DNA of 64,000 bases from Bacteroidota bacterium (GTDB lineage: Bacteria > Bacteroidota > Bacteroidia > Chitinophagales > Chitinophagaceae). The position numbers were made by a program, and so were the translations under genes. The notes beneath the pieces are model-generated. The model had not been told where the DNA came from. It saw nothing but the letters and a program-made list of their open reading frames with translations, and searched no databases. The DNA is taken from contig JABDAZ010000007.1 in NCBI GenBank assembly GCA_013288945.1, forward strand, positions 1-64,000. Direction: 5' to 3'. This document shows, in pieces, positions 34,396-43,980 of this stretch; position 1 is the stretch's first letter; each line of letters begins with the position of its first letter.

Positions 34396-35136
34396 TTATA
34401 AACTCATCATTTCTTTAAACTTCACGGTTTGCCTGCGGCTTACTTCTATTTTTTCTCCGCCTTTTAATTCTAATAATAATCCGCCATTAAAATAGGGTTC
34501 TATTTTTTCTATTAATCGCAAATTCACAATGTGTTTTCTATTTGCACGAAAAAATATTTTTTCATCCAGCCTTTCTTCTAATGCATTTAATGATTTTAAT
34601 ATTAATGGTTTGTTCGGGCCAAAGTAAACTTTTGCATAATTTCCAACACTTTCGAATAAACGTATATCTGACAGTTTTACGAACCAGCAACGTTCTCCGT
34701 CTTTTACAAAAACCTGGTCGTTTTCATTTAAAATACTTTTGTTGGTAGAAATGTCACTATCATCAATGGGTTCTTTATCTTCTTCTACATGCAATTTTTG
34801 TATTGCATCGGCAAGCCTTTTTGGTTCAACGGGTTTTAATAAATAATCAAGTGCATTAACTTCAAAAGCTTTCAATGCATATTCATCGTAAGCGGTTGTA
34901 AAAATTACGAAAGGCGTTTTATCTAATTCCGCAAGCATATCAAAACCGGTTTTGCCGGGCATTTGTATATCCAAAAAAATTAAATCAGGATTAAGGCTGT
35001 CGATTTTTTCAATTCCTTCTGCGGCATTTGCAGCTTCTGCAACAACTTCTATTTCAGGAAAATCAAGCAGCAATTTTTTCAATTCATTTCTTGCCAACCT
35101 TTCGTCGTCGATGATAACTGTTTTTATCATGTTCAT
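34396..35136 (-). CDS. LytTR-type response regulator
   Basis: A 246-residue regulator. The receiver domain has the acidic pair D10/D11, the phosphoacceptor D56 (LIFLDIQMP) and the conserved lysine in LLKPVEP. The C-terminal LytTR DNA-binding domain spans about 145-245 and ends in RRQTVKFKEMM. LytTR regulators usually pair with a histidine kinase of the LytS/AlgZ group. None is adjacent here, so the kinase must lie elsewhere or is unrecognised. Confidence 0.9.
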   Translation of the reverse strand: MNMIKTVIIDDERLARNELKKLLLDFPEIEVVAEAANAAEGIEKIDSLNPDLIFLDIQMPGKTGFDMLAELDKTPFVIFTTAYDEYALKAFEVNALDYLLKPVEPKRLADAIQKLHVEEDKEPIDDSDISTNKSILNENDQVFVKDGERCWFVKLSDIRLFESVGNYAKVYFGPNKPLILKSLNALEERLDEKIFFRANRKHIVNLRLIEKIEPYFNGGLLLELKGGEKIEVSRRQTVKFKEMMSL

Positions 35137-35264
35137 TTTTTTTACATTAAATGTATAATAGGTTTTGCGGGAATGTGCATATTCATCAGCTAATGTAGTA
35201 AAAATGAAGATGAACTTATTTATAAAATGATTATTGGTAAACGTTTATTATTATTAATAAAAAA

Positions 35265-35288
35265 AGCCAGGCTTAGAAAAGCCCGGCT
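35265..35288 (-). terminator. Intrinsic terminator
   Basis: AGCCAGGCT (35265-35273) pairs with AGCCCGGCT (35280-35288), one mismatch. Read on the minus strand, the stem is followed by a T run (A6 on the plus strand). It lies 113 bases past the stop of the 35401-35940 gene. Confidence 0.65.
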
Positions 35289-35400
35289 GTTGTTGATCGT
35301 ACCCTTTAAAACTAAACTCGTGAATTATATTATTAATGATTTTTAATTTGTTCTATTTGTCTTTTGTTGTTCTATTAAGCTTTAAGGGCTATGTTGTAGA

Positions 35401-35940
35401 TTATTGTTTGGTTGTGCTTGCAGCACCATATTTTATAATTACCGTATCGTTTGGTGTATTTAAATCGTTGGCAGCAATTTCAGCTTCCATCTTTTTATCT
35501 ACTTTAATTATTTCAATTTTTGAGTATTCTGTTTTGCCATTAAGGCCTACAATTTTAAGGCGGTAATACAACATGCCGGTATCAATTGAACTGATGTTAT
35601 CAGCATATCTGTAATTTTCTTTTGCATTTTCAACATCAGTAAAAATAACTGCTGCATCATCAAAACTGTTGCCGTCGCTGCTGCGTTGTATAATAAAATG
35701 GCTTGTATTTTTATCAGTAGCTAATCCCCAGTTCAGCACAACTTTAAAGTTTTTTAAAGTTGCAATAAAAGATAAAGGATAAGATGAATTATCGTTCACT
35801 GCATAGCTTGCCCTGCTGCTGGTTTGCAAAGTATTTTGCGAAAAAGAATGAAATGCAAGGGAAATAATTGCAACTGTAATTGTTGCGTGTTTAATAAAAA
35901 CTGAATAATTTTTTTTGGGTGTTTGGTACAGATGTTTCAT
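35401..35940 (-). CDS. Secreted hypothetical protein with a fibronectin-like fold
   Basis: A 179-residue protein with a basic N-terminus and hydrophobic signal core (ATITVAIISLAFHSFS). The mature part reads VVLNWGLATDKNTSHFIIQR and SDTGMLYYRLKIVGLNGKTE-like strands, as in fibronectin-type modules next to C-terminal domains in Bacteroidota secreted proteins. There is no type IX sorting tail at its end. I use ATG 35940; the 35967 start adds nine residues without support. Function unknown. Confidence 0.6.
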   Translation of the reverse strand: MKHLYQTPKKNYSVFIKHATITVAIISLAFHSFSQNTLQTSSRASYAVNDNSSYPLSFIATLKNFKVVLNWGLATDKNTSHFIIQRSSDGNSFDDAAVIFTDVENAKENYRYADNISSIDTGMLYYRLKIVGLNGKTEYSKIEIIKVDKKMEAEIAANDLNTPNDTVIIKYGAASTTKQ

Positions 35941-36365
35941 AACAAATAATTTAAAGTACGTGATCAACTGTTGTTACAAGAAATCCATAGTGGTAGTGGA
36001 AAGAATTAATTATTCAGAGTTATTGGAAGAAAAATATAGAAAGAAAAAAAGATAAACTTAATACTAAATAAGGAGGATTGGAGAAATTTGGTTGATTAGG
36101 AAGATTGGGTAAGGACCGTGTGCGATTTGATGATGTAAAGATGGCACCCATTTTTGAATAATGCAAGCGATTCGTAAAAAAAATTTTAGAAAGCAATGTC
36201 ATTTTGTTTTAAGTAATTGATTATTAGAAACTCTTAGTAATCGAAATTTTTTTTTCTGCAAGATTAAAAATTCAAGTGTTTATTAATAAATAAAATCCGT
36301 GTTTTTAAATTTGCAAAACTGTGATTATATAAAAGATAGAAAGTTTAAAACCAGTTTACAAAATA
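35941..36365. other. Long intergenic region with iterated words, upstream of the atp terminator
   Basis: About 425 bases without a credible gene. Bases 36067-36112 are variants of one word (AGGATTGGAG, GGTTGATTAGG, AAGATTGGG), another iterated-word repeat of the kind seen elsewhere. A 60-codon frame at 36020-36202 on the minus strand is only the translation of this repeat. The rest is A/T rich with one ATTAATAA near 36281. Confidence 0.5.
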
Positions 36366-36394
36366 AAAATCCCCGCAAAATTTGCAGGGATTTT
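36366..36394 (-). terminator. Intrinsic terminator of the atp operon
   Basis: AAAATCCCCGCAAA pairs with TTTGCAGGGATTTT (one mismatch in 14), followed on the minus strand by a T-rich tail. It begins 18 bases past the atpA stop, so transcription of the atp genes seems to end after atpA with no atpG. Confidence 0.75.
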
Positions 36395-36411
36395 CTATTC
36401 ATTTATTAATA

Positions 36412-37989
36412 TTATTTGTACTGAGGAATTAACCCGTTTGCCAGTTCAACCATTTTTTTAACGCCATCATCCGGCAGGTTTCCTTTTTTAAATTCAGCTA
36501 ACACTTCAGGCAATTTGTTTTCCATTTCCAATAAAAAATGTTCTTCAAATTCCTTTACTTTTTTAACTGCAACGCCTCGTAATAAACCTTGTGTACCAAG
36601 ATAAATTATCGCAACCTGTTTTTCAACCGGCACCGGGGAATACTGAGGCTGTTTAAGGATTTCCACGTTACGTGCACCTTTGTCAATTACCACTTTTGTA
36701 GCAGCATCCAAATCGCCACCAAACTTTGAAAATGCTTCCATTTCACGGTATAATGCCTGGTCAAGTTTCAACGTACCAGAAACTTTTTTCATTGATTTAA
36801 TCTGCGCATTGCCACCAACGCGGCTTACAGAAATACCCACGTTAATCGCCGGGCGGATACCTGCATTAAACAAGTTACCTTCCAGGAAAATTTGTCCGTC
36901 GGTAATAGAAATTACGTTTGTAGGAATGTAAGCAGATACGTCACCAGCCTGGGTTTCAATAATCGGCAAGGCTGTTAATGAGCCACCGCCTTTTACCAAA
37001 TGTTTGATGGAATCCGGCAAATCATTCATGTTTTTTGCAACGCCATCATCATTAATAACTTTTGCTGCGCGTTCCAATAAACGGCTGTGCAAATAAAACA
37101 CATCACCAGGATATGCTTCCCGGCCTGGCGGGCGGCGGAGCAATAAAGAAACTTCACGGTAAGCAACGGCTTGTTTTGACAAATCATCATAAATGATTAA
37201 TGCAGGCCTTCCGGTGTCGCGGAAAAATTCGCCAATGGCAGCGCCTGCAAATGGTGCATAGAATTGTAAAGGTGCAGGGTCAGAAGCAGATGCAGCAACA
37301 ATAATAGAATATTGCAACGCATCATTATCAGCCAGCGTTTTCATTACGTTTGCAATGGTAGAAGCTTTCTGGCCGATTGCAACATAAATACAATAAACAG
37401 GTTTGCCTGCTTTATAAAATTCTTTCTGATTAATAATTGTATCAACCGCAATTGCAGTTTTACCAGTCTGGCGATCACCAATAATCAACTCACGTTGCCC
37501 GCGGCCAATTGGGATCATCGCATCAATCGCTTTAATACCAGTTTGCAATGGTTCTTTAACCGGTTCGCGAAAAATTACACCGGGCGCTTTACGCTCCAGC
37601 GGCATTTCATATTTTTCTCCCGTTATTGGGCCTTTGCCATCAATTGGTTCACCCAATGTATTTACAACGCGGCCAACCATGCCTTCGCCCACATTAATAG
37701 AAGCGATTTTTCCGGTGCGGCGCACTTTTGATCCTTCTTTAATATTGCCACTTTCGCCCATTAATACCACGCCCACATTGTCTTCTTCCAGGTTAAGCGC
37801 AATGGCGCGAATGCCATTTTCAAATTCAACCAATTCGCCGCTGCTTACATTGTTCAATCCGTAAACGCGGGCAATTCCATCGCCCACCTGCAATACAGTT
37901 CCAACTTCTTCCAGATCTGCCGAAACATTGAAATTGCTTAATTGCTGGCGCAATATCGCCGAAATTTCATCTGGTTTAATATCTGCCAT
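36412..37989 (-). CDS. atpA: F1F0 ATP synthase alpha subunit
   Basis: A 525-residue alpha subunit with the P loop GDRQTGKT (171-178), the [12 protein letters not shown] lead-in and the interface segment containing [10 protein letters not shown]. Alpha subunits alternate with beta in the catalytic head and carry the non-catalytic nucleotide sites. It ends the atpB-E-F-H-A unit, and a terminator follows without atpG. The 106-base spacer to atpH is full of repeat words. Confidence 0.97.
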   Translation of the reverse strand: MADIKPDEISAILRQQLSNFNVSADLEEVGTVLQVGDGIARVYGLNNVSSGELVEFENGIRAIALNLEEDNVGVVLMGESGNIKEGSKVRRTGKIASINVGEGMVGRVVNTLGEPIDGKGPITGEKYEMPLERKAPGVIFREPVKEPLQTGIKAIDAMIPIGRGQRELIIGDRQTGKTAIAVDTIINQKEFYKAGKPVYCIYVAIGQKASTIANVMKTLADNDALQYSIIVAASASDPAPLQFYAPFAGAAIGEFFRDTGRPALIIYDDLSKQAVAYREVSLLLRRPPGREAYPGDVFYLHSRLLERAAKVINDDGVAKNMNDLPDSIKHLVKGGGSLTALPIIETQAGDVSAYIPTNVISITDGQIFLEGNLFNAGIRPAINVGISVSRVGGNAQIKSMKKVSGTLKLDQALYREMEAFSKFGGDLDAATKVVIDKGARNVEILKQPQYSPVPVEKQVAIIYLGTQGLLRGVAVKKVKEFEEHFLLEMENKLPEVLAEFKKGNLPDDGVKKMVELANGLIPQYK

Positions 37990-38000
37990 AGTTTATCAAT

Positions 38001-38086
38001 TAAAAAGTAAAAATTTAAAAGTAAAAAGTAAAACTAATAATATCTGTAAGACGACGGTTTTCACATTTTCATATTATCAAATTTCC
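38001..38086. repeat. Iterated-word spacer between atpH and atpA
   Basis: 38001-38034 is a string of AAAAAGTAAAA words containing the 17-mer AAAAGTAAAAAGTAAAA, also found inside argF' (28249-28265). 38061-38086 (TCACATTTTCATATTATC and onward) belongs to the word family of the hairpin at 38676-38750. Confidence 0.6.
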
Positions 38087-38095
38087 GCGTTAACC

Positions 38096-38659
38096 TTATC
38101 TCAATTTATAAATAAAATCATTGTTCTGAAACTGCATTTTTATATTATTCAGTTCGTAAGCAATGCTTGCATCAACAAGCTGGTCGCCAACTTCAAGTAT
38201 AAACCCGCCGATAATATCTTCTTTCACTTCCGTTTTCAATTCAATATTTTGCATGGAAGTGCTTGCTTTCATTTTATCAACTATATTTTTTTTCAACTCT
38301 TCGCTAACCCGCGTTGCTGTTGTTAATGTAACAATATGAATGCCTTTGTAATCTTTGTATTGCTGAATAAAAGCGGTTATTATTTCGGGTAAAAAAGTTT
38401 CGCGGTTTTTTTGTATTAATAATTTATTAAACGTGGCAATCATCGTGCTCACTTTGCCTGCAGTTATTGCATCTAATATTTTTTCTTTTTTTTCTGATGG
38501 AATAACAGGGCTTTTCAACAGGCTCACAAAATCTTTACTGCTGTTGCAAACAGATTGCAAAAACAGCATATCATTATAGGTGCCTTCCAATTCATTCCGT
38601 TCGAGGGATAAATTTATGAGGCTCTTCGCGTACCTGCCTGCTAAACGTGGATTAAGCAT
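38096..38659 (-). CDS. atpH: F1F0 ATP synthase delta subunit
   Basis: A 187-residue OSCP/delta subunit. The N-terminal helical domain begins AGRYAKSLINLSLE, and the C-terminal strand region reads HIVTLTTATRVSEELKKNIV followed by GGFILEVGDQLVDASI, the family signature. It joins the top of the alpha3beta3 head to subunit b. Length is normal. Confidence 0.94.
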   Translation of the reverse strand: MLNPRLAGRYAKSLINLSLERNELEGTYNDMLFLQSVCNSSKDFVSLLKSPVIPSEKKEKILDAITAGKVSTMIATFNKLLIQKNRETFLPEIITAFIQQYKDYKGIHIVTLTTATRVSEELKKNIVDKMKASTSMQNIELKTEVKEDIIGGFILEVGDQLVDASIAYELNNIKMQFQNNDFIYKLR

Positions 38660-38675
38660 AGTTTAATTTGAAAAT

Positions 38676-38750
38676 TTGAAAATGTGGGCAATGTGAAATT
38701 GAATACAAATAAAATTATTCTCACATTTCATATTGCCGCATTTTTCATAT
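38676..38750. repeat. Hairpin repeat between atpF and atpH
   Basis: Left arm 38676-38700 (TTGAAAATGTGGGCAATGTG) and right arm 38721-38750 (TCACATTTCATATTGCCGCA) are imperfect reverse complements around a 20-base loop. The element separates two genes that normally abut in atp operons. Confidence 0.55.
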
Positions 38751-39244
38751 TAATTCAGTTTTACTTCGTTTGTTAATTGCGTAATATAATTTTCCTGTTC
38801 TGATTTATTGGCCAGTTCACGGCGCAATATTTTTTCAGAAACTTCTATTACCAAACTTCCAACTTGGTTTTTTACTTCTGTTAATGCAGCCATTTTTTGT
38901 TGTTCAATAACAGCCTGCGCATCAGTTATAATTTTTGATGACTCTATTTTCGCCTGTTCTTTTGCTTCATTAATAATCTTGTCTTTTATATCGCGTGCTT
39001 CCTTTAGCATTTGCGCTCTTTCTTCACGGGCTTTTGCAAGCAGTTCTTCATTTTCATTTTTCAACTGTGCCATTTCTGCTTTTATTTTTTCAGCAGTTGC
39101 AAGCGAATCTGCAATACCGGTTTCCCTTTCTTTTAAAGAACCAAGAATGGGTTTCCATGCAAATTTTTTAAGAATAAAAAACACAATCAGGAAGGCTAGT
39201 AAATTCCAGGTAAACAATCCTAAATCGGGCGTTAATAAATTCAT
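38750..39244 (-). CDS. atpF: F1F0 ATP synthase b subunit
   Basis: A 164-residue subunit: one N-terminal membrane helix (FTWNLLAFLIVFFILKKFAW, about 11-30) followed by a long charged coiled coil rich in Lys, Glu and Ala. Two copies form the peripheral stalk that holds the head against rotation. Its stop lies at 38750, within the right end of the repeat arm. Confidence 0.94.
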   Translation of the reverse strand: MNLLTPDLGLFTWNLLAFLIVFFILKKFAWKPILGSLKERETGIADSLATAEKIKAEMAQLKNENEELLAKAREERAQMLKEARDIKDKIINEAKEQAKIESSKIITDAQAVIEQQKMAALTEVKNQVGSLVIEVSEKILRRELANKSEQENYITQLTNEVKLN

Positions 39245-39344
39245 ACAAAATTATTTTATCAGTATAAAATACGTCAGTTGATTTTTTAAAAATACTGCAT
39301 CCTTTGCCCTGTGCATCAGATGCAGTATAAGTTTTACGTGCTGC

Positions 39345-39614
<270 letters not shown>

Positions 39615-39622
39615 TTAATAAA

Positions 39623-40777
39623 TTAAATTACTATTGCGTCATTATGTTCGCTAAGATCATCATGGCTGCCTTCAAATGCCTGGCCGATAAATACTGCTGT
39701 AAGATTTGCAAAAATGAAAGCCTGGATAAATGCCACCAATATTTCCAGCAAATAAATAAATACAGAAAAGAAAACGAATAACGGCGATGTTCCCCAACCC
39801 AAACCTGCATTCATCGCGCCGAAAATAAAAATCAAAATAATAAAACTCAATACGATAATGTGGCCGGAAATCATATTTGCAAACAAACGGATTATTAATG
39901 CAAATGGCTTGGTGAAAATGCCAAGGATTTCTATCGGAACCATAATAAATTTAATTGCAAAAGGAACTGGCGGATTAATAATATGCCCCCAATAATGTTT
40001 ATTGGAACTGAACAAAATAATTACAAAAGAAATAATACCAAGGCAAGCTGTAAAAGCAATATTGCCTGTAACATTCGCCGTGCCCGGAATTAAGCCAACC
40101 AAATTATTAATAAGAATAAAGAAAAATACAGTAAGCAAATAAGGCATGTATTTTTCATATTTATGGCCAAGGTTTGGTTTGCCCACTTCATCCCTTACAA
40201 AAGTAATAACCGGCTCAACGGCATTTTGAAAACCTGATGGCGCAGTTTTTACACCGTGGCCTTTTGAATATTTTTTGGCCACATTCGTCATTAACCAAAC
40301 CAATAATATTAAAGAGATGATAAGTTGAACAACATTGCGCGTTAGCGAAAAATCATACACTTTTACAGAAGCATCAGGCATGCCGGAAGCGTCCGCTACA
40401 TAAATTTTTCCTGTTTGATAAACCGGCTGGCCTTTTGGTGTTTTTATTTCTTCCAGTTTATTATCCGACATATATTTTTCTTCGAGCAAACGGTAACCGT
40501 CGTGCACTTCAGTCCCTTCTTCAAAAGCAGAAGACATAAAAACAGAAAAACCCTTACCCGGAGAATATAGAATTACAGGCAACGGAATAGAAACTCTTTT
40601 ATCGTTCAAAGTAAAAAAATGGAACTCATGCCCGTCGGAAACGTGTTCCATAATAATTTTTGCAGGATCGAGTTTTTTACCATCTTCCTGCGCAAATAAT
40701 GCATTGCAAAAAAACACCATGCCTAAGCTGAAAACCGCTACCAATAAAGATTTGAGGCATTTTGACACCATAGACAT
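39623..40777 (-). CDS. atpB: F1F0 ATP synthase a subunit with secreted N-terminus
   Basis: A 384-residue protein: a signal-like start (LLVAVFSLGMVFFCNALFAQ), a periplasmic extension of about 130 residues, then the membrane bundle. The essential arginine is in IIRLFANMISGHIIVLSF. The long exported N-terminus is typical of Bacteroidota a subunits. It forms the two ion half-channels with the c ring. It is the first gene of the unit, behind a TATCTTTG promoter element. Confidence 0.95.
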   Translation of the reverse strand: MSMVSKCLKSLLVAVFSLGMVFFCNALFAQEDGKKLDPAKIIMEHVSDGHEFHFFTLNDKRVSIPLPVILYSPGKGFSVFMSSAFEEGTEVHDGYRLLEEKYMSDNKLEEIKTPKGQPVYQTGKIYVADASGMPDASVKVYDFSLTRNVVQLIISLILLVWLMTNVAKKYSKGHGVKTAPSGFQNAVEPVITFVRDEVGKPNLGHKYEKYMPYLLTVFFFILINNLVGLIPGTANVTGNIAFTACLGIISFVIILFSSNKHYWGHIINPPVPFAIKFIMVPIEILGIFTKPFALIIRLFANMISGHIIVLSFIILIFIFGAMNAGLGWGTSPLFVFFSVFIYLLEILVAFIQAFIFANLTAVFIGQAFEGSHDDLSEHNDAIVI

Positions 40778-40791
40778 CCTGTAATTTTGCG

Positions 40792-40799
40792 CAAAGATA
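40792..40799 (-). promoter_or_regulatory. Bacteroidota -7 element TATCTTTG upstream of atpB
   Basis: On the minus strand the sequence reads TATCTTTGC, a perfect TAnnTTTG, ending 14 bases before the atpB ATG. The same octamer occurs 19 bases upstream of the gene at 43979-46195, so this is probably the atp operon promoter. The -33 half is not certain. Confidence 0.55.
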
Positions 40800-40968
40800 C
40801 GGGTGCTGCATCAAAATATAAAATCGGAATGCTTCATTTGAAAAAGAAGGTTATTAATGTGGTTTTTTTAAACATAAATCTGAACATGAAAGAGAATATT
40901 TTTTAATAAAAAACGTTTATGAAGGTTAATAATAAAAAATCAAACAAATATTCTTTAAAAAAGCAACT

Positions 40969-41877
40969 ATGAAAATGAATAAAATAATTGTACGTGCAAC
41001 GATGATTGTAAGTGTTATAACGGCGGTATTAATGATTAATGCCTGCAAAAAAAGCAGCAGTTCAAATGGCGGCACACCGGCGGATAATAATGGCGCCGCA
41101 TCCTTATCTGCAAACGGCGCATCAACAGATAACGCGTTTGATGATGTTTTAAATGTAAGTATCCAAACGAACCAGGATCATTCATTAAATAGTTTTATTG
41201 AACATCAAAACGGAACAATAACAAATGGCGCCGGAACAACGCAGCCACTTGGTTTTTTTTACTGCGCAAATGTGACAGTAACACCGGCAGATACTACAAC
41301 TTACCCAAAAACTATTGTTGTTGATTTTGGAACAGGTTGCTCAAGTGCAGATAACATCACGCGTTCTGGTTCTATCACTTATACTTTATCAGAAAGGTTT
41401 CGCAATCCGGGAGCTATCATTTCAGCTACTTTCAGCAATTATAAAGTAAATGGCTACCAGCTTGGCGGAACGTATACGCTTACCAACCAAACGTCATTGT
41501 CAGGTGTTGCTTACACAAGTTCGGTAAGCAATGGTTCAATTGTTTATCCAAACGATTCTTCTTATACTTTTTCTGGAACAAAAACAGTTACGCAAACTGC
41601 TGGCATTGGTTCAACAGATCTATCAACTTATGTATTCAGCGTAACTGGTAATTATACAATTTCCAATACAAATAATGGTGCATCTCTTTCTGCAAAAGTT
41701 ACTACGCCACTTGTTAAGCAGGAAACTTGCCCAAACATTGTTTCCGGCATTGAATCGTTTACTTACAAAAAAGGCAGCGCAAGTTTAAGCGGCACGTTAG
41801 ATTTTGGCGGTGGAACTTGTGACGCTTTAGCAACTGTAACCATTGGTGCTTTTACAAGTTCTGTTACATTGCATTAA
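40969..41877 (+). CDS. Putative outer-membrane lipoprotein, 302 residues
   Basis: A lipoprotein (lipobox MINAC, C26) with a Ser/Gly/Asn-rich linker and then a long beta-rich domain with repeated Thr/Ser-rich strands (SGSITYTLSERF, TYTLTNQTSLSG, SGIESFTYKKGSA). Two cysteine positions, in PLGFFYCANVT and DFGTGCSS, and two near the end (QETCP, GGTCD) may form disulfides. I recognise the layout from Bacteroidota surface proteins but no named family. Confidence 0.65.
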   Translation: MKMNKIIVRATMIVSVITAVLMINACKKSSSSNGGTPADNNGAASLSANGASTDNAFDDVLNVSIQTNQDHSLNSFIEHQNGTITNGAGTTQPLGFFYCANVTVTPADTTTYPKTIVVDFGTGCSSADNITRSGSITYTLSERFRNPGAIISATFSNYKVNGYQLGGTYTLTNQTSLSGVAYTSSVSNGSIVYPNDSSYTFSGTKTVTQTAGIGSTDLSTYVFSVTGNYTISNTNNGASLSAKVTTPLVKQETCPNIVSGIESFTYKKGSASLSGTLDFGGGTCDALATVTIGAFTSSVTLH

Positions 41878-41901
41878 TCAAATAAAATTTTATTAATAAA
41901 C

Positions 41902-41930
41902 AAAATGGATTGCAAACTGCAATCCATTTT
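41902..41930. terminator. Bidirectional terminator
   Basis: AAAATGGATTGCA and its exact reverse complement TGCAATCCATTTT flank a three-base loop, a 13-base perfect stem with A/T-rich ends. It lies between two convergent genes. Confidence 0.8.
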
Positions 41931-41964
41931 TATTTTATAGATTAATATGATTTATAAATAAATG

Positions 41965-43779
41965 TTACGCAACTTTTTCCTGCTTCTCAAATTGCAATTG
42001 ATGAAGTTTATAATAAAATCCTTGCTTTTCCATCAGTTCTTCGTGCGTGCCTTTTTCTTTAATTTCGCCTTTATCAAGCACGATAATCTGACTGGCTTTT
42101 CTTATTGTTGAAAGGCGGTGTGCAATTACAATTGACGTTCTTCCCGCAATTAATTTATCGATTGCATGTTGTATTAATAATTCAGATTCTGTATCAACAG
42201 ATGAAGTTGCTTCATCAAGAATTAATATAGATGGATTGTATAATAATGCACGGATGAATGATAACAACTGCCGCTGGCCGAGTGATAATGAACTTCCGCG
42301 TTCCATCACATTATAATCATAACCTTCGGGAAGGCGCATAATAAAATCGTGCATTCCGATTAATTTGGCAGCTTCAATTACTTTTTCGCGCGGCACATCT
42401 TCATTGCGCAATGTAATATTATCGAGTACAGATCCGGAGAAAAGAAATACATCCTGCAACACAACGCCAATATCTTTTCTTAATAAATCCAATTTATAAT
42501 CTTCAATATTTACATCATCAATTTTTATTTCTCCTTTTTGAATATGGTATAAACGATTTAATAAACTGATGATTGAAGTTTTGCCGCTTCCTGTATGGCC
42601 GACAATGGCAATTGTTTCTCCGGGTTGCACTTCAAAAGAAATATTTTTCAACACATAGCGGTCATCAACATAAGCAAATGAAACATTATCAAATTCCAAT
42701 TTTCCTTTTATTTTTTCGGGAGAATAATTGCCTTCTGTTTTTATAAAATCATCGTTATCCAAAATTTTAAAAACGCGTTCGCTTGCAACCATTCCCATTT
42801 GCAGCACATTAAATTTATCTGCAATCACGCGCAACGGGCGGAATAATAAATTGAGGTATAAAAAGAATGAAATGATTTTTCCTGTCAATTCTTTTGCTTC
42901 TTGCTCGGGTATTAATAACACCTGGCGCGCGCCCCACCAAACCAATAATCCGGTTGAGAATGCCATAATAATTTCTACAAAAGGAAAGAAAACAGAGTAT
43001 GCAAAAATCGCGTTGATGTTTGCATTGCGGTGTTCTTTATTAATGTTTTTAAATTTTGAAAATTCACGTTCTTCCGCAGCAAAAGCCTGCACCATTTGCA
43101 CGCCGGTAATATGTTCCTGCACAAATGCATTTAATGCAGCCACTGCATTTCTTACTCTTATAAAAGATTTATTAACGCTTTCTTTAAAAATATACGTGGC
43201 AACTATTAATAATGGAAATGGTGCAATGCAAATTAAAGTCAACCGCCAGTCCACATAAAACATACATATTAAAATAGAAATGATAGAAAGCAAATCTGCA
43301 ATGATGGGAATTAATCCGTCGGAAAAAATATCATTAATAGATTCAATATCATTAATCGTTCTTGTCGTTAATGTTCCTATCGGTGTTTTATCAAACTGAG
43401 AAAGATTTAAACCCAATATCTTTTTATAAACAGCCACGCGCAAATCCTTTACAACTCTTTGTCCGAGCCATGCCGTGATGAATGAAAAATAAAAACGCGC
43501 AATTGTTTCTATTAATAAAACTACAACCTGGATGATCGTTATCCAGATTAATAATTCAATCATTTTATTTTTTATACCAAGATTTTCTGTAACGCCTTTT
43601 TTTATATAATCATTAATAGTAACCTGGATTAAAAACGGGCGAAGCGGAGAAACAATAGCGAGTAAAATTGATAATGCGATAGACCAATACAGCCGGGTTT
43701 TATACGGAGATGCATAATAAAAAACGCGCCGCAACAAACTGAAATCAAAAATTTTTTTACCCTTTACTTTTTCTGCCAT
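41965..43779 (-). CDS. ABC exporter, fused permease and ATPase (MsbA-like)
   Basis: A 604-residue half-transporter that works as a homodimer or heterodimer. Six membrane helices fill about 20-320; the ATPase domain has Walker A GHTGSGKTS, the signature LSLGQRQL, Walker B ILILDEATSSVD and the H-loop AHRLST. It resembles lipid- or multidrug-type exporters (MsbA/BmrA group). Substrate unknown. It is followed by a terminator and preceded by a TATCTTCG element. Confidence 0.93.
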   Translation of the reverse strand: MAEKVKGKKIFDFSLLRRVFYYASPYKTRLYWSIALSILLAIVSPLRPFLIQVTINDYIKKGVTENLGIKNKMIELLIWITIIQVVVLLIETIARFYFSFITAWLGQRVVKDLRVAVYKKILGLNLSQFDKTPIGTLTTRTINDIESINDIFSDGLIPIIADLLSIISILICMFYVDWRLTLICIAPFPLLIVATYIFKESVNKSFIRVRNAVAALNAFVQEHITGVQMVQAFAAEEREFSKFKNINKEHRNANINAIFAYSVFFPFVEIIMAFSTGLLVWWGARQVLLIPEQEAKELTGKIISFFLYLNLLFRPLRVIADKFNVLQMGMVASERVFKILDNDDFIKTEGNYSPEKIKGKLEFDNVSFAYVDDRYVLKNISFEVQPGETIAIVGHTGSGKTSIISLLNRLYHIQKGEIKIDDVNIEDYKLDLLRKDIGVVLQDVFLFSGSVLDNITLRNEDVPREKVIEAAKLIGMHDFIMRLPEGYDYNVMERGSSLSLGQRQLLSFIRALLYNPSILILDEATSSVDTESELLIQHAIDKLIAGRTSIVIAHRLSTIRKASQIIVLDKGEIKEKGTHEELMEKQGFYYKLHQLQFEKQEKVA

Positions 43780-43787
43780 ACGATGCG

Positions 43788-43795
43788 CGAAGATA
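43788..43795 (-). promoter_or_regulatory. -7-like element TATCTTCG upstream of the ABC exporter
   Basis: TATCTTCGC on the minus strand matches seven of eight TAnnTTTG positions and ends eight bases before the ATG at 43779. A TGACAG repeat starts immediately upstream. Confidence 0.35.
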
Positions 43796-43800
43796 CGAAA

Positions 43801-43980
43801 GAGATGACAGTTGGCAGATGACGGATGACAGAAAATAATGGCCGATGATCGTTGGCCGATGAGCGAAAGAAATTTTTAATGGATAATTGATAATTTATTA
43901 ATGGATAATAAAAACAGAATCGGCCAACGGCCATCAAATAACGATCAACGTAAAATACTGTTAACTGCGAACCGTCAACT
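43801..43980. repeat. Nested composite hairpin element
   Basis: Five blocks in mirror order: TGACAG words 43801-43831, GGCCGATGATCGTTGG words 43837-43865, TAATGGATAATTGATAA words about 43878-43908 in the middle, GGCC/CGATC words 43919-43950, and TGTTAACTG words 43958-43980. Outer and inner pairs are imperfect reverse complements. The right end overlaps the stop codon (TAG, 43979-43981) of the next gene. It looks like two hairpin families nested in each other. Confidence 0.6.

Noticed and set aside
36020-36202. 60-codon minus-strand frame with many Asn and Pro
   Set aside because: It is the translation of an iterated-word repeat (36067-36112) without start context or protein-like composition.
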